From Rhizobium sp. Root482 (GTDB lineage: Bacteria > Pseudomonadota > Alphaproteobacteria > Rhizobiales > Rhizobiaceae): a stretch of DNA of 64,000 nucleotides. A program made the position numbers and the translations under genes. The DNA lies in the NCBI RefSeq assembly GCF_001426565.1, contig NZ_LMFA01000022.1, forward strand, positions 166,955-230,954, written 5' to 3'. Within the stretch, counting starts at the first letter, position 1; each line of letters opens with the position of its first letter. The notes below the pieces were generated by a model. That model was given only the letters and a program-made list of their open reading frames with translations. It was not told the DNA's origin and did no database searches. Positions 50,555 to 60,700 of this stretch are shown here, piece by piece.

Positions 50555-50666
50555 GCCCCTCATCCGCCCTTCGGGCACCTTCTCCCCGCGCGCGGGGAGA
50601 AGGGAGATGCGGCAACCACGATTGTCCCCTCTCCCCGCCTGCGGGGAGAGGGCTAGGGTGAGGGGC
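50555..50666. repeat. RIME-like element between LysE gene and polyprenyl synthase gene
   Basis: It contains CCCCTCATCCGCCCTTCGGG, then CTTCTCCCCGCGCGCGGGGA and a third module CCCTCTCCCCGCCTGCGGGG. The modules are those of 44821 and 53691 but in inverted order. Confidence 0.8.
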
Positions 50667-50689
50667 CTCTGAACTCCGGATGCAAGCCC

Positions 50690-51604
50690 TCAATGGCTCC
50701 GATCGGCCACGAAACGCGCTGTTTCGTTGAGGATGTCCGCACGGTCGCCAAAGGGCGCGAGCAATGCGGCGGCCTCTTCCACAAGCCGCGTCAGTTCGCT
50801 TTCCGCCCAGGCCTGGCCGCGCAGAGAGACCAGCGTGCCCTTGCCGCGCGCGGCGTCCTTGCCGGTGGCCTTGCCCATGGTTTTTGCGTCGGCCGTCAGG
50901 TCGAGCAGGTCGTCGGCAAGCTGGAAGGCAAGGCCGATCTTTTCGCCGTAGCTGCGCATCAGCTTTCGCTGTCCGTCATCGCTGCCGGCGATGATCGCAC
51001 CGGCTTCGCAGGCGAAACGGATCAGCGCACCGGTCTTCATCGCCTGCAGGGTTACGATCTCCGTCTCATCCAGCGTCGAGTTTTCGGCCGCGAGATCGAG
51101 CGCCTGTCCGCCCGCCATGCCGCCGATGCCGGCGGCCCGCGCCAGCGCCAGCACCAGCTCGATTTTCTGCCCGTCGGCAAGCGGGGTTTCCGGCGCGGCG
51201 ATGATGTCGAAGGCAAGCGTTAGCAGGCTGTCGCCGGCAAGGATCGCATTGGCCTCGCCATAGGCGATATGCACCGTCGGCTGGCCGCGCCTGAGATCGT
51301 CGTCGTCCATGGCCGGCAGGTCGTCATGGACCAGGGAATAGCTGTGAACGCATTCGAGCGCCGCGCCGATACGCAGGGCGGCCTGGCGGTCGCCGCCGAG
51401 AAAGGCAGCGCTTTCCATCACCAAAAAGGGGCGCAGCCGCTTGCCGCCGTTCAGCAGCCCATGGCGCATGGCGGCCAGCAGCGGCGCCGGCCGGAGGGTT
51501 TCGCCGGCCGCCGGCTCTTCCCGCAGGATGTCGGCAAGGCAGGCCTCGATGGCCAAGGCGCTCGCTTTCAGGCGGGCCAGGAAGGGTTCGGATGTTTCGC
51601 TCAT
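50690..51604 (-). CDS. ispA: polyprenyl synthetase (geranyl/farnesyl diphosphate synthase)
   Basis: This is a 304-residue trans-prenyltransferase. The first Asp-rich motif is DDLPAMDDDDLRRG and the second is LADDLLDLTAD. GGKRLRPFLVMES and YSLVHDDLPA are typical, as are GGQALDL and MKTGALIRFAC. It condenses IPP with allylic diphosphates to make farnesyl diphosphate (C15), which links it to ispG nearby. The length is normal. The ATG at 51604 (MSETSEPF) was chosen; a longer frame starts at 51640. Confidence 0.92.
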   Translation of the reverse strand: MSETSEPFLARLKASALAIEACLADILREEPAAGETLRPAPLLAAMRHGLLNGGKRLRPFLVMESAAFLGGDRQAALRIGAALECVHSYSLVHDDLPAMDDDDLRRGQPTVHIAYGEANAILAGDSLLTLAFDIIAAPETPLADGQKIELVLALARAAGIGGMAGGQALDLAAENSTLDETEIVTLQAMKTGALIRFACEAGAIIAGSDDGQRKLMRSYGEKIGLAFQLADDLLDLTADAKTMGKATGKDAARGKGTLVSLRGQAWAESELTRLVEEAAALLAPFGDRADILNETARFVADRSH

Positions 51605-51790
51605 GCGCGCTGTTTGGCATGAGAGCAAAGCCGGAGGCAACGGGATTCTCCGGCGCGGGTGCGGAGCCGAGGGACAAAGCCCATGAAAACCGTTCAGTTT
51701 TCCGCGCTCTTGCTCTAAGAGACATCAGGGATCATCAGGCGGGCCTTTCAAAGGGTGGATATCGTACCGGAAACGCGGGAGGGGGAAGAC

Positions 51791-52516
51791 GTGGCGTCAA
51801 GCGCTGCGCGGCGCAGCCGTTCGGGGGGATGGATGCCGGCTCTTTACCGGCGCTGGCGCCAGCTGGTCATGGCGGTTCTCGCCGTCCTTGTCCTGCCCTA
51901 TGTGCTGATCCTCCTCTATGTGCCGGGTTTCATCCATCCCGTCTCGACGCTGATGCTGCGCGACCTGGCGCTCCTGCGCGGCTATGACCGGCAATGGGTG
52001 TCCTTCGACGAGATTTCGCCGCATCTGGTGCAATCGGTGATGATGTCGGAAGACGGGCAGTTCTGCAGACATGCCGGCATCGACTGGGTGCAGATGCGCG
52101 GCGTGGTCAATGATGCGCTGGAGGGTGAATCCACCCGCGGCGCTTCCACCATCGCGATGCAGACTGCCAAGAACCTGTTTTTATGGAACGGCCGCTCATT
52201 CGTGCGCAAGGCGATGGAACTGCCGCTGGCGCTGGTTGCCGATTTCGTCTGGAGCAAGCGGCGGATGATGGAGCTCTATCTCAACATTGCCGAATGGGGC
52301 CCCGGGATCTACGGCGCCGAAGCGGCTGCCCTTCATCATTTCGGCGTGCCGGCCTCCAAGCTGACGCGCCGGCAGGCGGCGCTGCTTGCGGTCTCCCTGC
52401 CCAATCCGCTGGAACGCAATGCCGGCAAGCCGGGCCGCGGCCTGCGCCGGCTGGCCACCACGATCGAGCGGCGCGCCGGCCGTTCGGGCGAATATATCAA
52501 ATGCCTTTATGAGTAG
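51791..52516 (+). CDS. mtgA: monofunctional peptidoglycan glycosyltransferase MtgA
   Basis: This 241-residue inner-membrane enzyme has one N-terminal helix (about residues 24-45) and a periplasmic GT51 transglycosylase domain. It polymerises lipid II into glycan chains. Conserved motifs: [16 protein letters not shown] with the catalytic Glu (in [11 protein letters not shown]), [16 protein letters not shown], and the [20 protein letters not shown] segment, here [18 protein letters not shown]. The GTG at 51791 has GGAGGGGGAAG just upstream. An in-frame GTG at 51755 is possible and would add 12 residues. No transpeptidase domain is present. Confidence 0.93.
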   Translation: MASSAARRSRSGGWMPALYRRWRQLVMAVLAVLVLPYVLILLYVPGFIHPVSTLMLRDLALLRGYDRQWVSFDEISPHLVQSVMMSEDGQFCRHAGIDWVQMRGVVNDALEGESTRGASTIAMQTAKNLFLWNGRSFVRKAMELPLALVADFVWSKRRMMELYLNIAEWGPGIYGAEAAALHHFGVPASKLTRRQAALLAVSLPNPLERNAGKPGRGLRRLATTIERRAGRSGEYIKCLYE

Positions 52517-52594
52517 GATCAGGCCTTTTCATTGGCCCTGATCGCAGCCGCTCGTCTATAGCAGGGCTTCTATCCATGGGATCGGAGAAGACCG

Positions 52595-53242
52595 GTGAGC
52601 AAACTTACCCTCTATGTCGGCAACAAGAACTATTCGTCCTGGTCGTTCCGGCCCTGGCTTGCGCTGGAAGCCTGCGGCATCGAATTCGAGGATGTCGTCA
52701 TACCCTTCGATTTTGCAGCCGGTAATCCGAAGATCAGGGATATTTCGCCGACCGGTCGCGTGCCCGTCCTGGAGCATGGCGATATCCGCGTCTGGGAATC
52801 GCTGGCGATTATCGAATATGCCGCGGAACTCTATCCGCAGGCGGGCCTCTGGCCGCAGGATCGCAGCGAGCGGGCGGCGGCGCGCAGCTATTCCATGGAG
52901 ATGCTGTCCGGCTTCCGCGCTCTGCGCAGCGCCTGCCCGATGAATATCCGCCGCGAAAAGCGGGCGATCGACCTTCCCGAGGGCGTCATGGAGGATGTCG
53001 CGCGGATCGAGACGATCTGGCGCGAGGCGGTCGCGCGCTCCGGCGGTCCGTTCCTGTTCGGACGCTTCTCAGCCGTCGATGCCATGTTCGCCCCGGTCGT
53101 CAACCGGTTCGAGATTTACGACCTCACCCGCAATCCGGGCTCGCTCGAATATATGGATGCGGTCAAGACCCATCCGGCCTTCCGCAAATGGCAGGAAGCG
53201 GCGCTTGCGGAGAGCTGGATCGTGCCGGAGGACGAGGTCTGA
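52595..53242 (+). CDS. glutathione S-transferase family protein
   Basis: The 215-residue protein has an N-terminal thioredoxin-like domain (about residues 1-82) with YVGNKNYSSWSFRPWLALE, a probable glutathione site. ISPTGRVPVLEHGD and the following IWESLAIIEYAAE match the GST fold. The C-terminal helical domain has FRALRSACPMN and GPFLFGRFSAVDAMFAPVV, quoted as FGRFSAVDAMFAPV. Function could be conjugation, peroxide reduction or isomerisation; the substrate is not known. The GTG at 52595 has GGAGAAG 7 bp upstream. Confidence 0.9.
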   Translation: MSKLTLYVGNKNYSSWSFRPWLALEACGIEFEDVVIPFDFAAGNPKIRDISPTGRVPVLEHGDIRVWESLAIIEYAAELYPQAGLWPQDRSERAAARSYSMEMLSGFRALRSACPMNIRREKRAIDLPEGVMEDVARIETIWREAVARSGGPFLFGRFSAVDAMFAPVVNRFEIYDLTRNPGSLEYMDAVKTHPAFRKWQEAALAESWIVPEDEV

Positions 53243-53398
53243 GCCTCTCAGCCGCCTCTTCGCGAAAAAATGGCGGCGGGGACTGGTCAAACCCCTGTGG
53301 GGCATGTATAAGCCCGGCAAATTCGAAGATTGACACCTGTTTTTCCCGGCCACCGGTCTGGGCGTGAAACAGAGTTTGCCCGATAAGTGGAGTATGAA

Positions 53399-53584
53399 AT
53401 GGCTGTACCTAAAAGAAAAACAAGCCCGTCCAAGCGTGGCATGCGCCGCTCCGCTGACGCGTTGAAGACGCCGACCTATATCGAAGACAAGAATTCCGGC
53501 GAACTGCGTCGCCCGCACCACATCGACCTGAAGACCGGCATGTATCGCGGTCGCCAGGTCCTGACCCCGAAGGCAAGCGCCTAA
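53399..53584 (+). CDS. rpmF: 50S ribosomal protein L32
   Basis: This small basic protein of 61 residues starts [20 protein letters not shown], the hallmark of bacterial L32. It continues with [15 protein letters not shown]. The ATG at 53399 with GTGGAG upstream gives the usual length for alphaproteobacteria. No zinc-binding cysteine pairs are present, so this is the cysteine-free form. A strong terminator follows. Confidence 0.97.
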   Translation: MAVPKRKTSPSKRGMRRSADALKTPTYIEDKNSGELRRPHHIDLKTGMYRGRQVLTPKASA

Positions 53585-53610
53585 TCAGGCCTGCCGTCAG
53601 GCAAATTTTT

Positions 53611-53637
53611 AAGGGTCGGCGAAAGCCGGCCCTTTTT
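53611..53637 (+). terminator. rho-independent terminator after rpmF
   Basis: AAGGGTCGGC pairs with GCCGGCCCTT around a GAAA tetraloop with one G-T pair, followed by TTT. The GAAA loop makes it very stable. It ends the rpmF message. Confidence 0.9.
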
Positions 53638-53690
53638 GCGTTTGTTCGAATTCACGCTTCTCGTCGCTGGTTCCGCCTCTTGAGCAAACG

Positions 53691-53809
53691 GCCCCTCACC
53701 CTAACCCTCTCCCCGCAGGCGGGGAGAGGGGATTTCTGTGGAGCGTGCCGCACATTCCTTCTCCCCGTTAAAACGGGGAGAAGGTGCCCGACAGGGCGGA
53801 TGAGGGGCC
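53691..53809. repeat. RIME-like element between rpmF and the membrane protein gene
   Basis: It has the CCCTCTCCCCGCAGGCGGGG module and then TTCTCCCCGTTAAAACGGGG, with the GATGAGGGGC end. Orientation and order match the 44821 element. Confidence 0.8.
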
Positions 53810-53924
53810 TTCAAGCGGAGGTGGATCCCAACGCCGTTTTCTTGACCCCATGGATGCCGTAGGCCACACTCGCCTGCCGTCCGGATGTCCAAAGAAGCCG
53901 GGCGCGCCAAATTGGAGCTTGCCG

Positions 53925-54332
53925 ATGATCGCCGCCATTCCTTTGCTGATCCTGCCTTTCATTCTCTACAATCTGGGAATGATGGGCATTCTGGGAAGCG
54001 GTGGGGTTGCGGTTTTCGAAGACACCGTCATGTCGATGACGATGCTGTCCGGAGCGGTCTGGACCATGGATGTCGGCGATCTCCTGATCGTCACCGCGCT
54101 CATGCTGCTCTTCGTCGAGATTCTGAAAGCCACCCGCATCAGTTCCAAGGCGCTGATGGACCATCTCCTGTCGATGGTGCTGTTCGTCGTCTTCCTGGTG
54201 GAGTTCCTGCTCGTCGCCAATGCCGCGACGCATGTCTTCTTCATCCTGATGACGATCTCGTTCATCGACGTGATCGCCGGCTTCTCCGTCTCCATGCGCA
54301 CTGCCGGGCGGGACGTGGCGATCGGGCTGTGA
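53925..54332 (+). CDS. small four-helix membrane protein of unknown function
   Basis: The 135-residue product has about four hydrophobic segments: AAIPLLILPFILYNLGMMG near the N-terminus, DLLIVTALMLLFVEILKATR, a segment at LLSMVLFVVFLVEFLLVANA and FFILMTISFIDVIAGFSVSM (each quoted as a part). It has no recognisable enzymatic motif and I do not know its family name; it looks like a conserved rhizobial membrane protein. The ATG at 53925 has GGAG 7 bp upstream. Codons further upstream fall into the palindromic repeat. Confidence 0.75.
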   Translation: MIAAIPLLILPFILYNLGMMGILGSGGVAVFEDTVMSMTMLSGAVWTMDVGDLLIVTALMLLFVEILKATRISSKALMDHLLSMVLFVVFLVEFLLVANAATHVFFILMTISFIDVIAGFSVSMRTAGRDVAIGL

Positions 54333-54436
54333 TGATCTTTCGCCAGCTGGGTGCATGAGGAGAGTTCACCTCTGGCGATATTACATCTCCCTAAGGCAAG
54401 ACAATTGCATGTGGATTGGAAGAGCGCGCAACAACC

Positions 54437-54590
54437 TCCCTTTTCTCCCCGGCGGGGAGAAGTGCCGAGCGATGGCGAGGCGATGAGGGGGCTTCGGCGA
54501 AGCCGGAGCCGAAGACGTTGCCTTCGGCCCCCTCATCCGGCGCTTCGCGCCACCTTCTCCCCGCCGGGGAGAAGAGGGAGCAAGCCGAAG
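54437..54590. repeat. RIME-like element, composite form
   Basis: It begins TTCTCCCCGGCGGGGAGAAG and continues with TGCCGAGCGATGGCGAGGCG and GATGAGGGGGCTTCGGCGAA. It then has the complementary arm CTTCGGCCCCCTCATCCGGC and ends with a second CTTCTCCCCGCCGGGGAGAA hairpin. It is the same composite as 8155-8335. Confidence 0.85.
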
Positions 54591-54656
54591 CTCCTGTGCA
54601 TTGGCCTGCCTTTGGGCGTGAAGCCTCAGGTACGGGGCCTCCGGCGCAAACGCCCC

Positions 54657-55238
54657 TTACCCCAGATTCTCCAGCTTGGTCTGCAGCGCGCGAAGTTGCT
54701 GCTTCAATTCGTCGATGTCCTTTGCCTCGGCCTTGCGCGGCTCCTTGGCGGCAGGGGCTGCCGCCATGAAGGGCGAGAACATCTGCATGGCCTGGTTGAA
54801 GAGGTCGGTGTTGCGTTTGACCTGTTCCTCCACAAGTTGCAGCGGAACCGAAAGATTCTTGCCGAGCGGCGTATCGCCGAAGGCCTTGTTGATCTGTTCG
54901 CGCATCTGCACCTGCTGGTCGGTGAAGGCCTGCATGGAATGTTCGAGATAGCTCGGCACGACCATCTGCATCTGGTCGCCGTAGAACGAGATCAGTTGGC
55001 GCAGGAAGGAGATCGGCAGGAGCGTGTTGCCGGTCTTGGATTCCTGCTCGAAGATGATCTGGGTTAGCACCGAATGGGTGATGTCGTCGCCTGACTTCGC
55101 GTCCTGGACGGTGAATTCCTCGCCCTTCTTCACCATCACCGCGAGGTCGTCGAGCGTCACATAGGTGCTGGTCCCGGTATTGTAGAGCCGCCGGTTCGCA
55201 TATTTTTTTATGACGATCTGACCGTCGTTCTTTGCCAT
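54657..55238 (-). CDS. phaR: polyhydroxyalkanoate synthesis repressor PhaR
   Basis: This 193-residue regulator couples granule formation to gene expression. The N-terminal PHB/PHA accumulation domain has VIKKYANRRLYNTGTSTYVTLDDL (quoted as IKKYANRRLYNTGTSTYVT). QIIFEQESKTGNTLLPISFL follows in the middle. The C-terminal part is helical, with ALRALQTKLENL. PhaR binds PHB and its own and phasin promoters. It diverges from phaA across a 210-bp region with repeated GCAATTGC palindromes. Length and sequence are normal for rhizobia. Confidence 0.94.
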   Translation of the reverse strand: MAKNDGQIVIKKYANRRLYNTGTSTYVTLDDLAVMVKKGEEFTVQDAKSGDDITHSVLTQIIFEQESKTGNTLLPISFLRQLISFYGDQMQMVVPSYLEHSMQAFTDQQVQMREQINKAFGDTPLGKNLSVPLQLVEEQVKRNTDLFNQAMQMFSPFMAAAPAAKEPRKAEAKDIDELKQQLRALQTKLENLG

Positions 55239-55347
55239 CTGGGTCTCCTCCCCATGCTCCCGACTTTGTTATGTTTTTCAGAGTAGCCGCAAAAAACCGC
55301 TCCTGACAATCTCTTTGTGCGGCGCGACGACGCAGTTGCGGAATTCG

Positions 55348-55427
55348 TCTGCCGCCGCAATTGCCGAGCCTGGGCGCATCATGGCGTTTGACTTGCGCTG
55401 TGAGCTTTGCCAGTCTGCCGCAATTGC
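55348..55427. promoter_or_regulatory. repeated TCTGCCGC/GCAATTGC sites in the phaR-phaA promoter region
   Basis: The palindrome GCAATTGC occurs at 55357-55364 and 55420-55427, each preceded by TCTGCCGC. The second copy overlaps the likely -10 region of phaA; a TTGAC box lies near 55388. PhaR is the obvious candidate ligand because its gene is adjacent. I infer the link from position. Confidence 0.4.
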
Positions 55428-55448
55428 GAAAAGAACGAGGACTTTCTG

Positions 55449-56630
55449 ATGAGCACTCCCTCCATCGTCATCGCCAGCGCGGCGCGCACCGCTGTCGGGT
55501 CGTTCAACGGCGCCTTTGCCAATACGCCCGCGCATGAGCTCGGCGCCGCCGTCATCAAGGGCGTGCTCGAGCGGGCCGGCGTCGAGGCCGGCGAGGTCGA
55601 CGAAGTGATCCTCGGCCAGGTGCTGTCGGCCGGCGAGGGCCAGAACCCCGCCCGCCAGGCGGCGATGAAGGCCGGCCTGCCGCAGGAGGCGACGGCCTGG
55701 GGCATGAACCAGCTCTGCGGTTCCGGCCTGCGGGCGGTGGCGCTCGGCATGCAGCAGATCGCCACCGGCGATGCGAAGATCATCGTGGCCGGCGGCATGG
55801 AATCCATGTCGATGGCGCCGCATTGCGCGCACTTGCGCGGCGGCGTGAAGATGGGCGACCTCAAGATGGTCGATACCATGATCAAGGACGGCCTGACCGA
55901 TGCCTTCTACGGCTATCACATGGGCACGACCGCCGAGAATGTCGCCCGCAAATGGCAGCTGACACGCGAGGAGCAGGACCAGTTCGCGCTCGGTTCGCAG
56001 AACAAGGCGGAAGCCGCCCAGAAGGCCGGCCGCTTTGCCGACGAGATCATCGCCTTCACCGTCAAGACCCGCAAGGGCGATGTCGTGGTCGACCAGGACG
56101 AATATATCCGCCATGGCGCCACGCTGGAGTCGATGACCAAGCTGCGCCCGGCCTTCGACAAGGAAGGCACCGTTACTGCCGCCAATGCCTCGGGGCTCAA
56201 TGATGGCGCCGCCGCGACCCTCCTGATGAGCGAGGCGGAAGCAGCGCGCCGCGGCATCCAGCCGCTCGCCCGCATCGTCTCCTGGGCAACCGCCGGCGTC
56301 GATCCGCAGGTCATGGGCACGGGGCCGATCCCGGCCTCGCGCAAGGCGCTGGAAAAGGCCGGCTGGTCGGTCGGCGATATCGAACTGGTCGAGGCCAACG
56401 AGGCCTTTGCCGCGCAGGCCTGCGCGGTCAACAGGGATCTCGGCTGGGATACCTCGATCGTCAACGTCAATGGCGGCGCGATCGCCATCGGCCATCCGAT
56501 CGGGGCTTCGGGCGCCCGTGTGCTCAATACGCTTCTGTTCGAAATGAAGCGGCGCGGCGTTTCCAAGGGACTGGCGACGCTGTGCATCGGCGGCGGCATG
56601 GGTGTCGCCATGTGCGTCGAGCGGCTCTGA
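55449..56630 (+). CDS. phaA: acetyl-CoA acetyltransferase (beta-ketothiolase)
   Basis: The 393-residue thiolase condenses two acetyl-CoA into acetoacetyl-CoA for polyhydroxybutyrate synthesis. Active-site Cys90 is in [11 protein letters not shown]. The other catalytic motifs [19 protein letters not shown] (His, quoted as [17 protein letters not shown]) and [13 protein letters not shown] (second Cys) are intact. [14 protein letters not shown] near the N-terminus is typical. The start at 55449 was chosen over longer frames. The phaB gene follows after 126 bp. Confidence 0.95.
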   Translation: MSTPSIVIASAARTAVGSFNGAFANTPAHELGAAVIKGVLERAGVEAGEVDEVILGQVLSAGEGQNPARQAAMKAGLPQEATAWGMNQLCGSGLRAVALGMQQIATGDAKIIVAGGMESMSMAPHCAHLRGGVKMGDLKMVDTMIKDGLTDAFYGYHMGTTAENVARKWQLTREEQDQFALGSQNKAEAAQKAGRFADEIIAFTVKTRKGDVVVDQDEYIRHGATLESMTKLRPAFDKEGTVTAANASGLNDGAAATLLMSEAEAARRGIQPLARIVSWATAGVDPQVMGTGPIPASRKALEKAGWSVGDIELVEANEAFAAQACAVNRDLGWDTSIVNVNGGAIAIGHPIGASGARVLNTLLFEMKRRGVSKGLATLCIGGGMGVAMCVERL

Positions 56631-56756
56631 GGCTCGCCACCTGATCAAATGGTCCCGGCTCTCGAGGCCGGGGCGGTTTTCACGGCAAGTCCGTGGAACT
56701 CTATTTACGCTCTCACGCAAGGCAGTACGTCAAGAACGATAAAACAGGGGAACGGC

Positions 56757-57482
56757 ATGAGCAGGGTAGCATTGGTCACCGGCGGGTCACGCGGCATCGG
56801 CGCGGCAATCTCCATCGCGCTGAAGGGCGCCGGATACAGGGTGGCGGCAACCTATGCCGGCAACGAGGAAAGGGCGCAGGCCTTTACCGAGGTCACCGGC
56901 ATCCCCGCCTATCAGTGGGACGTATCGGATTATGCCGCCTGCGCCAGCGGCATCGCCCGGGTGGAGGCCGAAATCGGCCCGATCGAAATCCTCGTCAACA
57001 ATGCCGGCATCACCCGCGATGCGATGTTCCACAAGATGACACCCGAACAATGGAGCTCGGTGATCGACACCAATCTCACCGGCCTGTTCAACATGACGCA
57101 TCCGGTCTGGTGCGGCATGCGGGATCGCAATTTCGGCCGGGTGATCAATATTTCCTCGATCAATGCCCAGAAGGGCCAGATGGGCCAGGTCAATTATTCG
57201 GCGTCCAAGGCCGGCGATCTTGGCTTTACCAAGGCGCTCGCCCAGGAGGGTGCTGCCAAGGGCATCACCGTCAATGCCATCTGCCCGGGCTATATCGGCA
57301 CCGAAATGGTGCGGGCCATCCCGGAAAAGGTCTTGACCGAACGGATCATCCCGCAGATCCCGGTCGGCAGGCTCGGCGAGCCGGAGGAAATCGCGCGCTG
57401 CGTGCTTTTTCTGGCCTCGGACGATGCGAGCTTCATCACCGGATCGACGCTCTCGGCCAATGGCGGCCAGTTCTTCGTCTGA
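56757..57482 (+). CDS. phaB: acetoacetyl-CoA reductase
   Basis: This 241-residue short-chain dehydrogenase reduces acetoacetyl-CoA to (R)-3-hydroxybutyryl-CoA with NADPH, the precursor of polyhydroxybutyrate. It has VTGGSRGIGAAI (cofactor), NNAGITRDAMFHKM, catalytic Ser in NISSINAQKGQMGQ, and YSASKAGDLGF (Tyr/Lys). These motifs match PhaB/PhbB, including QKGQMGQVNYSASK. The ATG at 56757 follows AGGGGAA. It lies just after phaA on the same strand. The PHB synthase gene phaC is not in the window. Confidence 0.95.
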   Translation: MSRVALVTGGSRGIGAAISIALKGAGYRVAATYAGNEERAQAFTEVTGIPAYQWDVSDYAACASGIARVEAEIGPIEILVNNAGITRDAMFHKMTPEQWSSVIDTNLTGLFNMTHPVWCGMRDRNFGRVINISSINAQKGQMGQVNYSASKAGDLGFTKALAQEGAAKGITVNAICPGYIGTEMVRAIPEKVLTERIIPQIPVGRLGEPEEIARCVLFLASDDASFITGSTLSANGGQFFV

Positions 57483-57780
57483 CCGGCGACGATTCAGCAT
57501 CTGGTGGCGGCAAGCCCGGCGAAATCCATATGTTGCGGGTGAACAAAGCCTGAATCCCTCGGAGTCAGCGATTCGTCGCCGATTCGTTCCACCGCTGTTC
57601 CTGTTCGCCGATATCGGGTGGAAATGCCGGCGTGACGCTCCATTTGTCAGTTTCATGCGGGCCTGCCCTTGTCTTTGCGCCACCGCATGGGCATGTGTGC
57701 TGCCGGACAGGCATGGCGTGCCCTTATCCGTGACCTTGCCAGCCATGGCCTTGCAATGAAGAATGCGCAGGATCGATAGA

Positions 57781-60700
57781 GTGCCTGACCAACCGATGAT
57801 CTTGAGCGGCCGCGGTGTCATCGCGGTGCTCGGCCCCACCAATACCGGCAAGACGCATTACGCGATCGAGCGCATGGTCGCCCATGAGTCCGGCGTCATC
57901 GGCCTGCCGCTCCGGCTTCTGGCGCGCGAGGTCTATACGAGGGTCGTCGAAAAGGTCGGTGCCCATAATGTCGCGCTGATCACCGGCGAGGAAAAGATCA
58001 CGCCGCATATGGCGCGCTTCTCGGTCTGCACCGTCGAGGCCATGCCGCGCGAGACCAAGGCCGCCTTCGTGGCGATCGACGAGATCCAGCTGGCCGGCGA
58101 CCTGGAGCGCGGCCATATCTTCACCGATCGGCTGATGCATCTGCGCGGCCGCGCCGAGACCCTGCTTCTCGGCGCCTCCACCATGCGGCCAATCCTCGAG
58201 CATCTCCTGCCTGGCATCACCGTCGTCGAGCGCCCGCGCCTGTCGCAATTGCTCTATGCCGGCTCGAAGAAGATTACTCGCCTGCCGCAGCGCACTGCCA
58301 TCGTCGCCTTTTCGGCGGAGGAGGTCTATGCGATCGCTGAGCTGATCCGGCGCCAGAGGGGCGGGGCCGCCGTCGTGCTTGGCGCGCTATCGCCGCGCAC
58401 CCGCAATGCGCAGGTCGCGCTCTACCAGGCCGGCGACGTCGAATATCTGGTGGCGACCGATGCGATCGGCATGGGGCTCAATCTCGATGTCGATCATGTC
58501 GCCTTCGCGCAGGATCGCAAATATGACGGTTACCAGTTCCGCAATCTCAATCCCGGCGAACTGGCGCAGATCGCCGGCCGGGCCGGGCGCCATCTGCGCG
58601 ACGGCACCTTCGGCGTCACCTCGCGGGTGGAACCCTTCGACAATGAGCTCGTCCACCGCATCGAATCGCACCAGTTCGATCCGGTGCGGGTGCTGCAATG
58701 GCGCTCGAAGGCGCTCAACTACGCATCGATCGCGGCACTGAAGAAAAGCCTCGACGCGGCACCCGCGGTCAACGGGCTGACGCGGGCGCTTCCGGCGGTC
58801 GACCAGCAGGCGCTCGATTATCTCTCGCGCTATCCGGAAGTGACCAGCCTTGCCACCAACCCGGAGCGCGTGGAAAAGCTCTGGGAGGCCTGTGCGCTTC
58901 CCGATTACCGTCGTATAACACCGGCGCAGCATGCCGATCTGATTTCGACCCTTTATGCGGATCTCGTCCGGCGCGGCACGGTGAACGAGGATTTCATGGC
59001 CGAACAGGTCCGCCGCGCGGACCATACGGATGGTGAAATCGACACATTGTCCGCCAGGATTGCACAAATCAGGACATGGACCTATGTGTCCAACCGTCCG
59101 GGATGGCTTGCCGATCCGACACACTGGCAAGAAAAGACGCGGGAAATCGAGGATCGGTTGTCCGACGCGTTACATGAAAGGTTGACGAAACGCTTTGTTG
59201 ATCGCAGGACATCTGTGCTCATGAAGCGCCTGAGAGAGAATGCGATGTTGGAAGCTGAAATCAGTGTAAATGGCGATGTCTTCGTAGAAGGACATCATGT
59301 GGGACAATTGGCCGGGTTCCGTTTCACACTGGCGACAGTGACCGACGGGCTGGATGCGCGCGCCGTGCAGGGTGCCGCGCAGAAGGCGCTGGCGCTCGAA
59401 TTCGAGGCGCGGGCTGCAAGGCTGCATGCGGCCGGCAATGCCGATCTGGCGCTTGCCTCCGACGGGCTGGTGCGTTGGCTCGGCGATCCCGTGGCCCGGC
59501 TTGCCGCCAGCGATCATGTCATGCGCCCGCGCGTGCTTCTGCTCGCCGACGAGCAACTGCAGGGCAATGCCCGCGAGCATGTGCTCGCCCGCATCGAGCG
59601 CTTCGTCAATCATCATATCTCCACCGTGCTGAAGCCGCTCGACGACCTGTCGCGCGCCGAAGACCTCGAAGGCCTTGCCAAGGGCCTCGCCTTCCAACTC
59701 GTCGAGAATCTCGGCGTCATGTTCCGCCGCGACGTCGCCGACGACGTCAAGTCGCTGGACCAGGAGGCGCGCGCCTCGATCCGCCGCCACGGCATCCGCT
59801 TCGGCGCCTACCACATTTTCATGCCGGCGCTGTTGAAGCCGGCCCCGGCCGAACTCATCACGCTGCTCTGGGCCTTGAAGAACGACGGGCTGGACAAGCC
59901 CGGCTACGGCGATCTCATCCCGGTGCTGGCCGCCGGCCGCACCTCGGTGGTCACCGATCCCTCCTTCGAGCGCTCGTTCTACAAGCTGGCGGGCTTCCGC
60001 TTCCTCGGCAAGCGGGCCGTGCGCATCGATATTCTCGAGCGGCTGGCCGATCTCATCCGGCCGCTCCTGCAGTGGAAGCCCGGCACGACCGCGCGTCCGG
60101 ACGGCGCCTATGACGGCCGCCGTTTTACCGCCACGACGGCCATGCTCTCCATTCTCGGGGCGACCCCTGATGATATGGAAGAGATCCTCAAGGGCCTCGG
60201 CTATCGCGCCGATAGCGTTACCGCCGAGGACGCCGCCGCATTTCTGACTACCCAGGCCGGCGCCGCCAAGCCGGCGTCGGACAGCCCGGCAGCCGACGCG
60301 GCGCCCGTGCAGGAATCCGACGACGCTGCCGAGCCGGAGAGCGCCGGGACTGTCGAGACGGAAACTGCGGCCAGCGAGCCGGAAGCTGTGGCATCGGCAA
60401 CCGTGGAACCGTCAGCCGTCGAGCCATCTTCCGAAGTGGCCCCCGAGGCTGAAGCCGCACCGGCAGTCGCCGCTGTCGAACAGCCGGCCGAAGCCCCGGT
60501 AACGCCACCGGCTGAAGCCGAAGTGTCCGGCGAGCCGGCAGCGGATGTGCAGCCGGCCGAGCCGGTCGAGCCGGCCGAGCCTGTGGAGGCCAAGCCGGTT
60601 CTCCTGTGGCGTCCGGGAAGCCGCAACGACAACCAGCGTGCTGGCGGACGCCCCCAGGGCGAGCGCCGTGGCGGCCGCGCGCAGCAGGGCGAAGGACGCC

